Of a DNA stretch of 64,000 nt, positions 42,580 to 51,324 are shown piece by piece. The position numbers and the translations under genes were made by a program. Under the pieces are notes generated by a model. The model was not told the origin of the DNA. It did not search any database and worked only from the letters and a program-made list of their open reading frames with translations. Positions within the stretch are counted from its first letter, which is position 1; each line of letters begins with the position of its first letter. Source of the stretch: Ruminococcus sp. Phil11 (GTDB lineage: Bacteria; Bacillota; Clostridia; Oscillospirales; Ruminococcaceae); NCBI GenBank assembly GCA_001940925.1, contig MSGZ01000009.1:175908-239907 (forward strand), given 5' to 3'.

Positions 42580-43782
42580 TTATTCCATGACACGGTCGAT
42601 CAGCAGGTGAATGCGGTTCTGGATATTGACATCCGGCAGACTGGAATCATAATCAAGGGCGACAATGCTGCCGTGATATTTCCGCACCATAGCGGAATAC
42701 TGTCCTCTGCCGTAAATATGGCTCGGGATGCAGCGGAACGCCTGAACGCCGAGAATCTTTTTGACGCCCTTCCGAAAGCAGCCGCAGGTGTCCATGCCGA
42801 TGAGCCAGCCGTCGCCGACGCTGTCAAGCTCGGCTTTCTCCTTGCCGAACAGCTTTTTCAGTGTGCCGTAATCGTAAAAAGTGAACATGCCTGCTTTTTT
42901 CAGCGAACGCATCATGATTTTCTGGAATGTGAGGATCATCGTATAGATCGCATTGTAGCCGAACCGCAGCGCACCGCTTGCTTCCTTTTTGTTGCAGTCG
43001 ATATAGTACAGGAAATAAGAGGACAGGCCGTTCATGAATGTCTCGCAGCCGGCCTCCTCCAGATATTTCACGAGATCCCGGTTCCCGAATCTGCAGTATC
43101 TTGTAAAAAGCTCGCCGACAATGCCGATCCGCTGCTTGTGTTCGCCGGTCTGTTCAATGGCTTGGAAATCCGCAATGATCTTCCGGAACTGCCTTTTCAG
43201 CAGCAGCGGATTCAGATGCTTTCCGGTCCGGAAATCCTCCGAGAGCGTGCCGATCCATTTCTGCATACATCTGTCTGCCGCACCTTTTTCCGCTTCATAG
43301 GGTCTGATCTGCTGCGAGAGGAAGAGCAGGAGGTCGCCGTACTGCATGGAGAAAAATGCGCGCATAAACATGAAATACTGCATGTGGATCTTGTTGTCCT
43401 CGCCCTGCTTCACGCTGAATGTGATGACGCTGACATCCGGGATCTTCGCCTTTTCCAGTGCCTTTTTGAGGATCTCCGTATAATTGGAGCCGAGACAGCG
43501 GTCGCCGAAGGTCGGCATCAGCAGCAGCGTGTTTTTCAGGTCATACTGTCCGCTCTGCAGCGCACGGATGATCTGTCCGATGTTGATGATGCAGGGATAG
43601 CACATATCGTTATTGACATATTTCAGGCCGGTTTCGGTGATGCTGTCATCGTTTTCCAGTATGACAGGGTAGTATTCCTCCGAGCAGAATGCGTATTTCA
43701 TCAGCGGAAAATGGTGATCGAACATTGCCGGGATGATAAGCGTTTTCTGTCCGGGGACCTGCTTTTCGTTGATCTGATACAT
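42580..43782 (-). CDS. 2-hydroxyacyl-CoA dehydratase activase-related protein
   Basis: This 400-residue cytoplasmic protein resembles the C-terminal, non-ATPase half of large activase-like proteins related to the BcrAD/BadFG activators (DUF2229 neighbourhood) and the HgdB-type dehydratase subunits. Visible signs are IIPAMFDHHFPLMKYAF, NNDMCYPCIINIGQII with Cys residues suited to an Fe-S cluster, and LLLMPTFGDRCLGSNY. The usual N-terminal ASKHA ATPase domain is absent here and not found nearby, so the partner is unknown. ATG 43782 follows GGGAGA. Functions of these stand-alone halves in Firmicutes are not established, and I make no pathway claim. Confidence 0.7.
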   Translation of the reverse strand: MYQINEKQVPGQKTLIIPAMFDHHFPLMKYAFCSEEYYPVILENDDSITETGLKYVNNDMCYPCIINIGQIIRALQSGQYDLKNTLLLMPTFGDRCLGSNYTEILKKALEKAKIPDVSVITFSVKQGEDNKIHMQYFMFMRAFFSMQYGDLLLFLSQQIRPYEAEKGAADRCMQKWIGTLSEDFRTGKHLNPLLLKRQFRKIIADFQAIEQTGEHKQRIGIVGELFTRYCRFGNRDLVKYLEEAGCETFMNGLSSYFLYYIDCNKKEASGALRFGYNAIYTMILTFQKIMMRSLKKAGMFTFYDYGTLKKLFGKEKAELDSVGDGWLIGMDTCGCFRKGVKKILGVQAFRCIPSHIYGRGQYSAMVRKYHGSIVALDYDSSLPDVNIQNRIHLLIDRVME

Positions 43783-43915
43783 AGAATTGTCTCCCGTTCT
43801 GAAGTCTTGCGCATCCGTGATTCCAAAACGTAATAGCAGGTCTGTGTGTGATGCGGCAGGCAGATTCGGTTTATTCGCTGCTTTGTCTGTGCGGGGATGT
43901 GCGGTGCTGCTTCTC

Positions 43916-43944
43916 ATTATATCACAAAAACGCAGGGATCGCAA
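43916..43944 (-). promoter_or_regulatory. Promoter of the activase-related gene
   Basis: On the minus strand TTGCGA (43939-43944) and TATAAT (43916-43921) are separated by 17 bases, with a leader of about 125 bases to the start at 43782. Confidence 0.6.
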
Positions 43945-43976
43945 TGGGCGTATGACGAAATACAGCGTTGTCAGAC

Positions 43977-44010
43977 AGCAGCCTCACCGTTTTGAAGCGG
44001 TGAGGCTGCT
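43977..44010 (-). terminator. Terminator-like hairpin after the dockerin gene
   Basis: A perfect 13-base stem (AGCAGCCTCACCG / CGGTGAGGCTGCT) directly follows the stop at 44016. The tail on the minus strand (CTGTCTGAC) is weak. Confidence 0.6.
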
Positions 44011-44015
44011 TGTGT

Positions 44016-46358
44016 TTATGCGGCTGTTGTTTTGCCGGCAGCTTTCTGTGCAAGGATCTGCTGCTTTATCCGCGTGAGATCGGCAGCATCCAGCTTCTGA
44101 TCGTAATTCAGATCCATGGCCTGCCAGCCGGTGAGCTCCGTGTCCGGCATACAGCAGAGCCATTTGCGGAGCAGTTCGGCATCCTGCAGCGTCTGCGGAT
44201 TCTCCGGCACAGTCGTCCCGGGTACCGGTTCTGTCTGCGTCGTCAGCGCGGTCTGAACCGGCAAAGTCGTCTGTACGGGCTGAGTTGTCAGTACGGGCAA
44301 AGTCGTCTGTACCGGCTGCGCTGCGGTCTGCAGCACCCTGGAGCCGGTGATTTTCGTGCTGTCTTTTGCAGCAACGATCACCGTAAAGCCTGAGCCTTCT
44401 TCGGTTCCGCGGACGTATGCGACCGTGTAATCGGTATCCGGTTCGGCAACGGTCACTTCGCCGGCGGCCGGATCGGTCAGTGTCAGCGTTACTTCGCCGT
44501 TCGCGGAAACGGCAGCCGAGACACTTTCGCCGTTTTTCGCTGCCAGCGAATCGGCGGCAAACGTGCTGACATGTCCGCAGCCGCTGCATTTCAATGTGAT
44601 GCTGCCGTCCTGACCGCCGGAAGGCGCGGTATAGCTCTGCAGCTCATAGTTATGCTTGGCCGTGATGCGGAATGACTTGGGATGATTTGAGAATCTTCCG
44701 AGGAACAGGACAAAGCGCACAGACGGCTCATCAAAACCATTGACAACGTACCGACCGGTTTCCCCGCCGTAGCTGACATAGTCTTCACCCTCGGTTATCT
44801 CATCAAACAGCCACAGATCCTGCACGCCGTTCTTGTTCAGGTAATATTCAAATTTATCTCCCGTATCCAGATATTCCCGTTCCGGGTAGAATTCTGTTTT
44901 GTAGATCCGTCCGCGCTCCGGCTGAAGCTTCTGGAGGCCGATCATATATTTCGGCGCATCTGCCGCGATCCTAAGCCCGCATTTGCTGCAGACCTGTTCT
45001 GTCCGGCCTTCCGCATCGGGTTCGCCGACCGGTTCAGTTTCGTGACCGGCCACTCTTGTGAAGGTTTCGGTCTGTTCGGGATTTGTAAGATCAATGCTGT
45101 AGAACCGGATATCGGAGTAGTCCCATGTGTACCAGTATACCTTGTTGCCGGAAACGACCGGCTCACAGTCTGAGAGCGCACCGTCCATTGTATACTGCCT
45201 GCCGGTGACATTGCCGGCACCGTCCAGAAACTGCCAGCATACCTGCCTGCCGTGTGCCCACATCAGCAGGAACCGGTCATCACCCGCGGGGATCAGATAC
45301 GGGTTGCCGCCGGAGCTTTCTCCTTCGGCATAAGCAGTGATCGGGATCGTCTTTACATTTGCAGTGGAAAGCTGATCCTTCGGGACGGCTGCGACATACA
45401 CGTTTCTGACCGTTTCCGAAAACTCATAGTTACGGCTGACGGCAAGGTCATGCCAGTTGTCCTGATTGATCGAGTTGTATGCGACCAGATAATGTGTGCT
45501 GCTTTTTTCAAAGCCGCCGACGGAAACGCCGGTATAGTTTATGATATGCATATCACTCTGATCCACATCCCCGAGCGGCGCGTACTCCACCATTTTTGCC
45601 ATCGACGCATAGTTTCTGAACAGCTGGACAGCTCTGGGATAACCGTCACCATGATCCAGCATCAGGATGTTGTCGCCGTCAAACATAACAAACTGATTGA
45701 AGGAATGGCTGACATACCCTCTGTCGTCACCTTCAAAGTTAATTTTCATGTCCTGCATATCGACGTCAAGCGTGTAATTGGACTGATGCCCGTCCTTCCG
45801 CAGATGTGATGTGCGGATCACAAGATGCTTTCCGTCATCCGCGCACCGAAGGACTGAATCATAGGCGGCCTTCACCACATTCTTGCCGAGGGTCTGGACA
45901 TGATCCAGCAGTTCCCAGTCTGTGCTGTACTTCGCAATGTCAAATTTCGGTTCATCCATTGATGTCAGATCGCCGATCTGGGTGCAGGTGATTACATAAT
46001 AGTTTCCGTCGGATCCGATATGAAAGGTGCCGAAATCCTCCAGCAGCCTCGGGATGCCGAAGCGTTCGGTCAGCTGAAAATCGGGATCATAGTATTCGAC
46101 CATGATGTCCATGACGCGGGAGTCGTCCGTCTGCACCCGCATCCAGCGGCCGTCCGGCAGCGGATGCAGATAGGAATAAATAGGTTCTGCCCAGTTGTGA
46201 TAGACCCCGTAATAATTGTGATGATTCAGGTTGCTGCCTTCATCCGTGAAGCAGCAGATATTGCTGCGGGGTTCCTCTGCACAGACCGTCTGCAGCGGGG
46301 CCGGCGCACTGAGACAAAGCATGATCGAAGCAGTAAGTGCTGCAAGCATTTTTTTCAT
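44016..46358 (-). CDS. Secreted dockerin protein with beta-propeller-like N-terminal region
   Basis: The protein has 780 residues and a signal peptide (MLAALTASIMLCLSAPAPLQ). Residues 30-430 contain repeated strand patterns with Trp, Tyr and Asp (GRWMRVQTDDS, NYYVITCTQIGD, DDRFLLMWAHGRQVCWQF) suggestive of a beta-propeller; no catalytic family is recognised. A Cys-containing segment (VCSKCGLRIAAD, LKCSGCGHVS) resembles the C-x-x-C modules seen in ruminococcal secreted proteins. A TTLPV-rich linker of about 40 residues precedes a C-terminal dockerin. Its first calcium loop is degenerate (AELLRKWLCCMPD) and the second is good (DLNYDQKLDAAD). AGGAAGAAT lies before the ATG. It is probably cellulosomal with an unknown binding or enzyme role. 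Confidence 0.75.
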   Translation of the reverse strand: MKKMLAALTASIMLCLSAPAPLQTVCAEEPRSNICCFTDEGSNLNHHNYYGVYHNWAEPIYSYLHPLPDGRWMRVQTDDSRVMDIMVEYYDPDFQLTERFGIPRLLEDFGTFHIGSDGNYYVITCTQIGDLTSMDEPKFDIAKYSTDWELLDHVQTLGKNVVKAAYDSVLRCADDGKHLVIRTSHLRKDGHQSNYTLDVDMQDMKINFEGDDRGYVSHSFNQFVMFDGDNILMLDHGDGYPRAVQLFRNYASMAKMVEYAPLGDVDQSDMHIINYTGVSVGGFEKSSTHYLVAYNSINQDNWHDLAVSRNYEFSETVRNVYVAAVPKDQLSTANVKTIPITAYAEGESSGGNPYLIPAGDDRFLLMWAHGRQVCWQFLDGAGNVTGRQYTMDGALSDCEPVVSGNKVYWYTWDYSDIRFYSIDLTNPEQTETFTRVAGHETEPVGEPDAEGRTEQVCSKCGLRIAADAPKYMIGLQKLQPERGRIYKTEFYPEREYLDTGDKFEYYLNKNGVQDLWLFDEITEGEDYVSYGGETGRYVVNGFDEPSVRFVLFLGRFSNHPKSFRITAKHNYELQSYTAPSGGQDGSITLKCSGCGHVSTFAADSLAAKNGESVSAAVSANGEVTLTLTDPAAGEVTVAEPDTDYTVAYVRGTEEGSGFTVIVAAKDSTKITGSRVLQTAAQPVQTTLPVLTTQPVQTTLPVQTALTTQTEPVPGTTVPENPQTLQDAELLRKWLCCMPDTELTGWQAMDLNYDQKLDAADLTRIKQQILAQKAAGKTTAA
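44238..44330 (-). repeat. Short tandem repeats encoding a TTLPV-rich linker
   Basis: Imperfect 15- to 27-base repeats such as CAAAGTCGTCTGTAC encode the linker units QTTLPV and LTTQPV just before the dockerin. Such arrays are prone to unit gain and loss. Confidence 0.7.
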
Positions 46359-46394
46359 TTCATTCTTCCTTTCTGCGCGGTTATGCAGGATGAA

Positions 46395-48041
46395 TTACCG
46401 TTTTGCGTCAATATTCTCGATGAGCTGTTCAAACGTGATGCCGTACTGCTGCGCAATCGCCTGCGCATAGCTTTTGCCGTCCGGCTTTCTGCGGCTGATC
46501 TTGTACTTGTTGTCCGCACCGTTTTCCATGACGATGCTGACTGCTCCGGTAACTGCGGATGTCGTTTCGGAAAGGCTGCCGCAGTGCTCTGCGAGCTCGT
46601 GCATATGCGTGTTGAAGCAGGTTCTTGCACCGAGACAGCAGAGATATTTCAGCACATCCTCTGCAATATACAGCGATTCCGTGTGACTTGTCGTTGCAAA
46701 GGATTCATTAAACAGCAGCAGGCTGTCGGCGGTAGCATGTCTGCAGATCTCGCGGCAGCGGTCTGCTTCTTCGCCGAGCCGTCCGAGTGAGACCGTGCGT
46801 TCCTCCTCAACCGGAAAATGTGTGAAGATGCCGTCGCAGGGGCGGATCTCTGCGGCGGATGCAGGAACGAACACGCCGCTCTGATACAGCAGGAACGCCA
46901 GCCCGATGCCCTGTGTCAGAATGGTCTTGCCGCCGCGGTTCGGGCCTGTCAGAATCTGGACTGCCTGCTCCTTTGTGAATGCGATATCATTGCATACGAC
47001 CGTCTCCGCCAGACTGCCCTGCATGGAAATGACCGCAAGCTTGACATTATAGAAATCGGTCAGCACGGTGTCGCCGCCGGATGCTGCAGCGTCGCAGCAG
47101 GGGAATCCGTGCTCCTTCAGCTTTTGCTCAAAGCGGATGAAGCGCAGATAAAACAGCAGCTCATCTGCAAGGTCGGCCAGTGCTCTGCCGCTGACATGCA
47201 CATATTTATCCAGCACCTTTTTGAGCTTGTTTGTCAGGTTCGGCAGCATTCCCTCCACGATTTCCGTCAGGTTGTTGATGAGGATACTGTCGGTGGCGCG
47301 GTGCGGCGTCTGAATGCCGTAGCAGTGCTTCTCGAACCAGTCCCAGCCGTCCCAGTGCTTTTCCATGGAGAATGGATAGAGGTCGCGGTCGGAGACATGA
47401 TCCTTCCTGTGAAACGCCATAAAGTTTTGCAGTGCGGTCTGTTCCCCGTAGAAAAAACGGTTCAAAGACACAATGCCGACTTCCGCCGGATAATAATCCG
47501 CGTTGAGATTGACGCCCAGCGTAATGCTGTGGATGCTGTAAACATCATCATCCAGAACGGACATATCCTTCATCAGCTCGTCAAAACCGCTGCCGCGGCA
47601 GATCTCCGCAACATACGCGGCAAACCGCTTCATGCCCTCGGACTGAAACTTACGGTCAGCGAACAGATCGCGCAGCTTCAGCACAGAGCGGATATAATGC
47701 TCGATCGAACGGAACCGCTGGATCAGCTCCCAGATCGTGGACTGACTGCCGATCTGGATCGGGCGGTCATTGAAGGAAAACCGCAGCGAATCACAGATGT
47801 GAAACAGTTCCTTGCAGAGTTCACCGTCACTGCGCAGCTCGGAATATATTTCTCTGCGGTAGCGGATGATCTCCGGATCGGCCGGCATGTTCATGAGAAT
47901 TTTTCGGACTGCTTCCTGTTCCGATGTGTTTTCCGTGATGTTTTCTGCCAGAAACGCAATTCCCAGGTCGTTCGCCGTGATGCTGCTGACCGGAAAGCAG
48001 CGCAATGTATCGTCCGGGGTCAGAAGGCTGATCGTTTGCAT
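46395..48041 (-). CDS. MutS-family ATPase without mismatch-recognition domain
   Basis: This 548-residue protein has a helical core (residues 1-330) and a C-terminal MutS ATPase domain. Walker A is LTGPNRGGKTILTQGIG, Walker B LLLFNESFATTS, and a His-containing switch lies in CFNTHMHELAEHCG. It lacks the N-terminal mismatch-binding domain of MutS1 and the Smr endonuclease of MutS2. It therefore resembles the stand-alone MutS-like proteins of Clostridia whose role is not defined. The linker LFNESFATTSHTES has Asn-Glu where MutS has Asp-Glu. Start 48041 is chosen for GAGAGGTG seven bases upstream. A TTGACA/TATAAT promoter stands just before it, so it is independent of the LRR operon. Confidence 0.8.
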   Translation of the reverse strand: MQTISLLTPDDTLRCFPVSSITANDLGIAFLAENITENTSEQEAVRKILMNMPADPEIIRYRREIYSELRSDGELCKELFHICDSLRFSFNDRPIQIGSQSTIWELIQRFRSIEHYIRSVLKLRDLFADRKFQSEGMKRFAAYVAEICRGSGFDELMKDMSVLDDDVYSIHSITLGVNLNADYYPAEVGIVSLNRFFYGEQTALQNFMAFHRKDHVSDRDLYPFSMEKHWDGWDWFEKHCYGIQTPHRATDSILINNLTEIVEGMLPNLTNKLKKVLDKYVHVSGRALADLADELLFYLRFIRFEQKLKEHGFPCCDAAASGGDTVLTDFYNVKLAVISMQGSLAETVVCNDIAFTKEQAVQILTGPNRGGKTILTQGIGLAFLLYQSGVFVPASAAEIRPCDGIFTHFPVEEERTVSLGRLGEEADRCREICRHATADSLLLFNESFATTSHTESLYIAEDVLKYLCCLGARTCFNTHMHELAEHCGSLSETTSAVTGAVSIVMENGADNKYKISRRKPDGKSYAQAIAQQYGITFEQLIENIDAKR

Positions 48042-48084
48042 GGTAACACCTCTCATTCTGCTGAAATGATAAAACGGCCTTTTT

Positions 48085-48114
48085 ATTATATCAAACGAAT
48101 AATTTGCTTGTCAA
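48085..48114 (-). promoter_or_regulatory. Promoter of the MutS-like gene
   Basis: On the minus strand a perfect TTGACA (48109-48114) and TATAAT (48085-48090) are separated by 18 bases, 44 bases before the start codon. Confidence 0.75.
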
Positions 48115-48152
48115 GTCATTATTTGCGTGATCTTGCGGAGCCGGAACAAAGA

Positions 48153-48182
48153 AACAGGACGGTTCAAGAGAGCCGTCCTGTT
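48153..48182. terminator. Terminator after the MBL-fold gene
   Basis: Arms AACAGGACGGTT and AGCCGTCCTGTT form a stem with one mismatch. It has a TTTTTT tail on the plus strand and a TTTCTTTG tail on the minus strand. The minus orientation would end the LRR/HEAT/MBL operon. Confidence 0.65.
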
Positions 48183-48198
48183 TTTTCGGCAGGATACG

Positions 48199-48831
48199 TT
48201 ATTCCGTCAGAAGCAGCATTGTTTCGATGTCGGCATCCACGAGCGAACGGAAAACGTCACCGTCGCTTATTTTGCCGACGATCGAGCCGTAATGGATCGG
48301 GACCGCGATTTCGGGTCTGATCGTATTGATAAGTTCAGCAGCCTCTTTGGCGTTCATGGTAAAGGTCCCGCCGATCGGCACAAATGCAATGTCACATCTG
48401 ACAGCCGCTGCTTCCCTGACCGCGTCGGTATCGCCGGCAGCATAGATCCGCCGGCCTTCCGCGGTGATGACATAGCCAAGATTGCCGTTTGACTTCGGAT
48501 GAAACGGCTTCATGAGATTATAGGATGCAACTGCTTCAACCGGGATATGCCGTACTTCCGCCGATTCGCCCGGCGCAAGCAGAACAGGATCGGTGAACCC
48601 GTGCTTTGCCAGTGCCTTTTTCATGCTTTTCGGCGCGACCAGCAGGGTGTCCGGCCTGCTGACCTTTCTGATATCCGCCGGAGAGAAATGGTCGTAGTGA
48701 TCGTGCGTGATGAAGATGATATCCGCATCATGCGGTTCGCCTGCGATTTTGAACGGGTCAAACCGGATAACCGTATCTGCGGTCTGAATGCGGATGCTGC
48801 TTTGCGTGTTGACTGTGATTTCCGGCTTCAT
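48199..48831 (-). CDS. MBL-fold metal-dependent hydrolase (UPF0173-like)
   Basis: This 210-residue metallo-beta-lactamase-fold hydrolase has the metal motif ITHDHYDHF (HxHxDH), a second ligand region GNLGYVI, YAAGDTD with bridging Asp, and VPIHYGS with the last His. It belongs to the short soluble L-ascorbate-6-phosphate-lactonase/UPF0173-like group, whose substrates are mostly unknown. The start follows AAAGGCAGG. It lies 43 bases after the LRR gene without a terminator between, so it may be the last gene of that operon. Activity is plausible since all ligands are kept; the substrate is not deducible. Confidence 0.85.
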   Translation of the reverse strand: MKPEITVNTQSSIRIQTADTVIRFDPFKIAGEPHDADIIFITHDHYDHFSPADIRKVSRPDTLLVAPKSMKKALAKHGFTDPVLLAPGESAEVRHIPVEAVASYNLMKPFHPKSNGNLGYVITAEGRRIYAAGDTDAVREAAAVRCDIAFVPIGGTFTMNAKEAAELINTIRPEIAVPIHYGSIVGKISDGDVFRSLVDADIETMLLLTE

Positions 48832-48874
48832 GTGAGAACCTGCCTTTCTGTTTGTCTGAAACAGCTGTATCCGG

Positions 48875-50233
48875 TTACAGCAGTCCCAGATCCCTCAGTC
48901 TGTCTTCTTCCATCATTCGGGTTACTTTTTCCGGGTCTTCCATATCCAGTCTCATATCCGCCTGCTGCTTTGTCAGCTGCGAAATCTCATATATCCGATA
49001 ATTCCCGATCGGGGTGGGGTCATACACAGGATGCGCACCTTTCTGCTCCCGTTTTGGTTTCACTTCGCAGTATAAGTCACTTGTCGGCCACTGTGCACAG
49101 ATGATGTAATATTTCTTTGCTGCTGCAAGGATCTGAATATATGCGTTTCTGTAGGATGCCCGGAATGCCCTCAGTGCTGCTTCGGAGGTATCGCGTTCCT
49201 CAATGATATCGGGGGAGAAGGCTTCTGCTGGAACGGACTCGTTGCTTCGGATGTAATCCATGATCCATTTGAGCGCCTTGTCCGGATCCGCGGCAAGCTC
49301 CGCCGCAGCATCATCCCACAGATATATCAGGCCGCCGTGCCGTTCTGCGGTGCGTCTGAAAACGCCGTTTTCGATGCGTTCACACGGAACATGATAATAA
49401 AAGCTGATATAACAACTCGGTCTGCTTGCTTTTGCAAACTTTACGATGAAAGCAGTCTTATGGTCGATCAGGACCGTGCCGCCGTTGGCACTGATCCAGC
49501 CTTCAATTCCGCGGCTGTCGAGGAACAGACTGCCGTCCGTTTCCTTTACCCAGCCGCTGAGCCCCAGAACCGGCTTGCTTTCGCCGGATATTTTCGTTCT
49601 GCCGGCTTTTTTCTGATAGGGTGTATTTTCAAAGGCTGTGGGGGAACAGAAGGATCCCTCCTGCACACGCGGCAGCAAAAATACGTTGCTCAACTCTGTG
49701 CAGCCGGCAAACGCTCTGTCACCGATTGTCCGGCAGTTTCCGCTGAACCAGATGCTGCGGAGCTTTTTGCAGTCGGCAAAGGCATGGTCGCCGATTACGC
49801 TCAGCCTTTCCGAAAAGCTGAGTTCGGTCAGTTCGTTCAGTCCGCAAAAGGCGTATTCCCCGATCTTTTTCAGCGTTCCGGAGAATTCAGCTTTCTGCAG
49901 ACCGGAATCTTCAAATGCATGGCCGCCGATCTCCAGCAGATGATACGGCAGTTTGATCTCCTGCAGCCGCTTGCAGTATTCAAATGCGCGGCTGCCGATA
50001 TAGGTCAGGCTTTTCGGCAGGGAAACCGCCGTCAGATTGTAGCAGCCTTTGAATGCTTTGCTGCAGATCTCCGTGACGCCTTCGGGAACCGTCACGCTGC
50101 GAAGATTTGCTTTGTTTTCAAATGCGCCGACGCCGATGCAGGTGATGCCTTCGGGGATCTGTACCTCCGGTGCATTTCCGGTATAGGATACCAGCATTCC
50201 GTCACGGACTGTAAATGCTTCTGTATGCTCCAT
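48875..50233 (-). CDS. Cytoplasmic leucine-rich-repeat protein (LRR_5/BspA type) with C-terminal extension
   Basis: The 452-residue protein begins directly with LRR_5 units of about 23 residues (VQIPEGITCIGVGAFENK, VTVPEGVTEICSKAFKGC, VSLPKSLTYIGSRAFEYC) for about 210 residues and has no signal peptide. The rest (from KETDGSLFLDSRGIEGW) is an unrecognised globular domain with a C-terminal polar tail. BspA-type repeats are usually surface-exposed, so the lack of a secretion signal here and in the larger paralogue at 52898 is unusual and suggests an intracellular interaction role. AAGGAGAG precedes ATG. It follows the DUF1848 gene by 54 bases. Confidence 0.75.
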   Translation of the reverse strand: MEHTEAFTVRDGMLVSYTGNAPEVQIPEGITCIGVGAFENKANLRSVTVPEGVTEICSKAFKGCYNLTAVSLPKSLTYIGSRAFEYCKRLQEIKLPYHLLEIGGHAFEDSGLQKAEFSGTLKKIGEYAFCGLNELTELSFSERLSVIGDHAFADCKKLRSIWFSGNCRTIGDRAFAGCTELSNVFLLPRVQEGSFCSPTAFENTPYQKKAGRTKISGESKPVLGLSGWVKETDGSLFLDSRGIEGWISANGGTVLIDHKTAFIVKFAKASRPSCYISFYYHVPCERIENGVFRRTAERHGGLIYLWDDAAAELAADPDKALKWIMDYIRSNESVPAEAFSPDIIEERDTSEAALRAFRASYRNAYIQILAAAKKYYIICAQWPTSDLYCEVKPKREQKGAHPVYDPTPIGNYRIYEISQLTKQQADMRLDMEDPEKVTRMMEEDRLRDLGLL

Positions 50234-50287
50234 ATGTTTCTCTCCTTCCTGCTTTACAGATCGGTTCGCCTGCTCCGTCCGGCAGGA

Positions 50288-51214
50288 TCAGAACAATGTA
50301 AGCTGGCTGTCGATCCAGCTTTCCTGTTTTGCGGGATGAATGATCTCGCCTTCCCGCAGCTCCCCGACAAGGAGCGGCGAATCCGGATGATGCTGCTGCA
50401 TATTCCGCCTGACATTCTCATGATTGTAGTTTGCATAGCAGTACCGGCAGAAATGCGCGCAGGTATCGTATGCGCCGATGTCCGTCCCGAGCACGCAGGC
50501 ACATTCCGCGCGCTGGGATTTCCGTTTCGGAACGGTCAGGCGGCTGCCGATCGCGGCCTCAAAGGTCTGCTGCGTCATGCAGCCTGCGCAGTCCACGCCG
50601 TATGGCGAAAGCTCCGTTCCCTCGGCACAGGCCTTGACTGTAATGCCGTACCGTCGGCCGATCTCCGCAAAAGCCCTGCCGATCGTGATGCGCTGATGCG
50701 CGGTGACCTCCTGCGCCTCCGGAAAGCTGCGCCGGACTTTGTCGTACAGGTCAATGAAGCTGATGACGCAGACATTCGTATAGCCCGAAAGCGTGCTGCA
50801 CATCTGTTCAAAATCGTGTATATGCCGTTCGGCGGGATAGTTCTGGTCAATAAAGATCGGATCGTAACGCCAGCCGGTGCACGCCGCTCCGACGGTCTCC
50901 GATAGTGTGATAAAATCCTGCATGACGGCTTCCTTCGGCGGCACATTCGGCTCAATATCCCTGCCGTAGGGCGTGACCGTGACGAACCAATACTGATGAA
51001 ACGGCTTCAGTTCACCGAGATGCTTCAGCATCGGACGGGGATTCTTGGTGCAGAAGCAAAGGCAGTCCACGACATCCGGATCCAGGTCATAGCGCGTGAT
51101 CCAGTCCGGGCGGTAAGGATTCCGCACGAGCACAAAGCCTGCCCGGATCCGGTTCATGAACCATTCGGAATAAAATGCGGGGATATCCGTCCGCATTCCG
51201 GTGTTGATGATCAT
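50288..51214 (-). CDS. DUF1848 family protein, putative iron-sulphur protein
   Basis: This 308-residue protein matches the DUF1848 pattern as I recall it. It starts MIINTGMRTDIPAFYSEWF, followed by FCTKNPRPMLKHL, WFVTVTPYG and WRYDPIFID. The C-terminus carries CACVLGTDIGAYDTCAHFC then RYCYANYN, a cysteine cluster suited to an Fe-S centre. Its distant kinship to radical-SAM spore-photoproduct-lyase-like folds is inference, since the classical CxxxCxxC order is at the wrong end. Its ATG overlaps the stop of a 29-residue ORF (ATGA), so translation is coupled to it. The link to the LRR and HEAT genes around it is unexplained. Confidence 0.75.
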   Translation of the reverse strand: MIINTGMRTDIPAFYSEWFMNRIRAGFVLVRNPYRPDWITRYDLDPDVVDCLCFCTKNPRPMLKHLGELKPFHQYWFVTVTPYGRDIEPNVPPKEAVMQDFITLSETVGAACTGWRYDPIFIDQNYPAERHIHDFEQMCSTLSGYTNVCVISFIDLYDKVRRSFPEAQEVTAHQRITIGRAFAEIGRRYGITVKACAEGTELSPYGVDCAGCMTQQTFEAAIGSRLTVPKRKSQRAECACVLGTDIGAYDTCAHFCRYCYANYNHENVRRNMQQHHPDSPLLVGELREGEIIHPAKQESWIDSQLTLF

Positions 51215-51300
51215 AGCAGCACCGCCCCGGACGCATCAGGCAGGATGAATCCCTGCGGATGACTGATGCACTGACAGAAGGATATGAAGTCCATTGCCAT
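51211..51300 (-). CDS. Small ORF (29 residues) translationally coupled to DUF1848
   Basis: ATG 51300 has GAGGGA six bases upstream. The frame encodes 29 residues (MAMDFISFCQCISHPQGF...) and ends in an ATGA overlap with the DUF1848 start. It fills the otherwise empty gap after the HEAT-like gene. It has a CxC pair and no recognised family. It may be a leader peptide for coupling or a true small protein. Support is the ribosome binding site and the overlap only. Confidence 0.4.
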   Translation of the reverse strand: MAMDFISFCQCISHPQGFILPDASGAVLL

Positions 51301-51324
51301 TATGTTCCCTCTTTTTTGAGTGTG

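Noticed and set aside
44238-44330. Short repeats as a CRISPR array
   Set aside because: The repeats are in frame inside a dockerin gene, have no spacers of constant length and encode a TTLPV linker; no cas genes are present.
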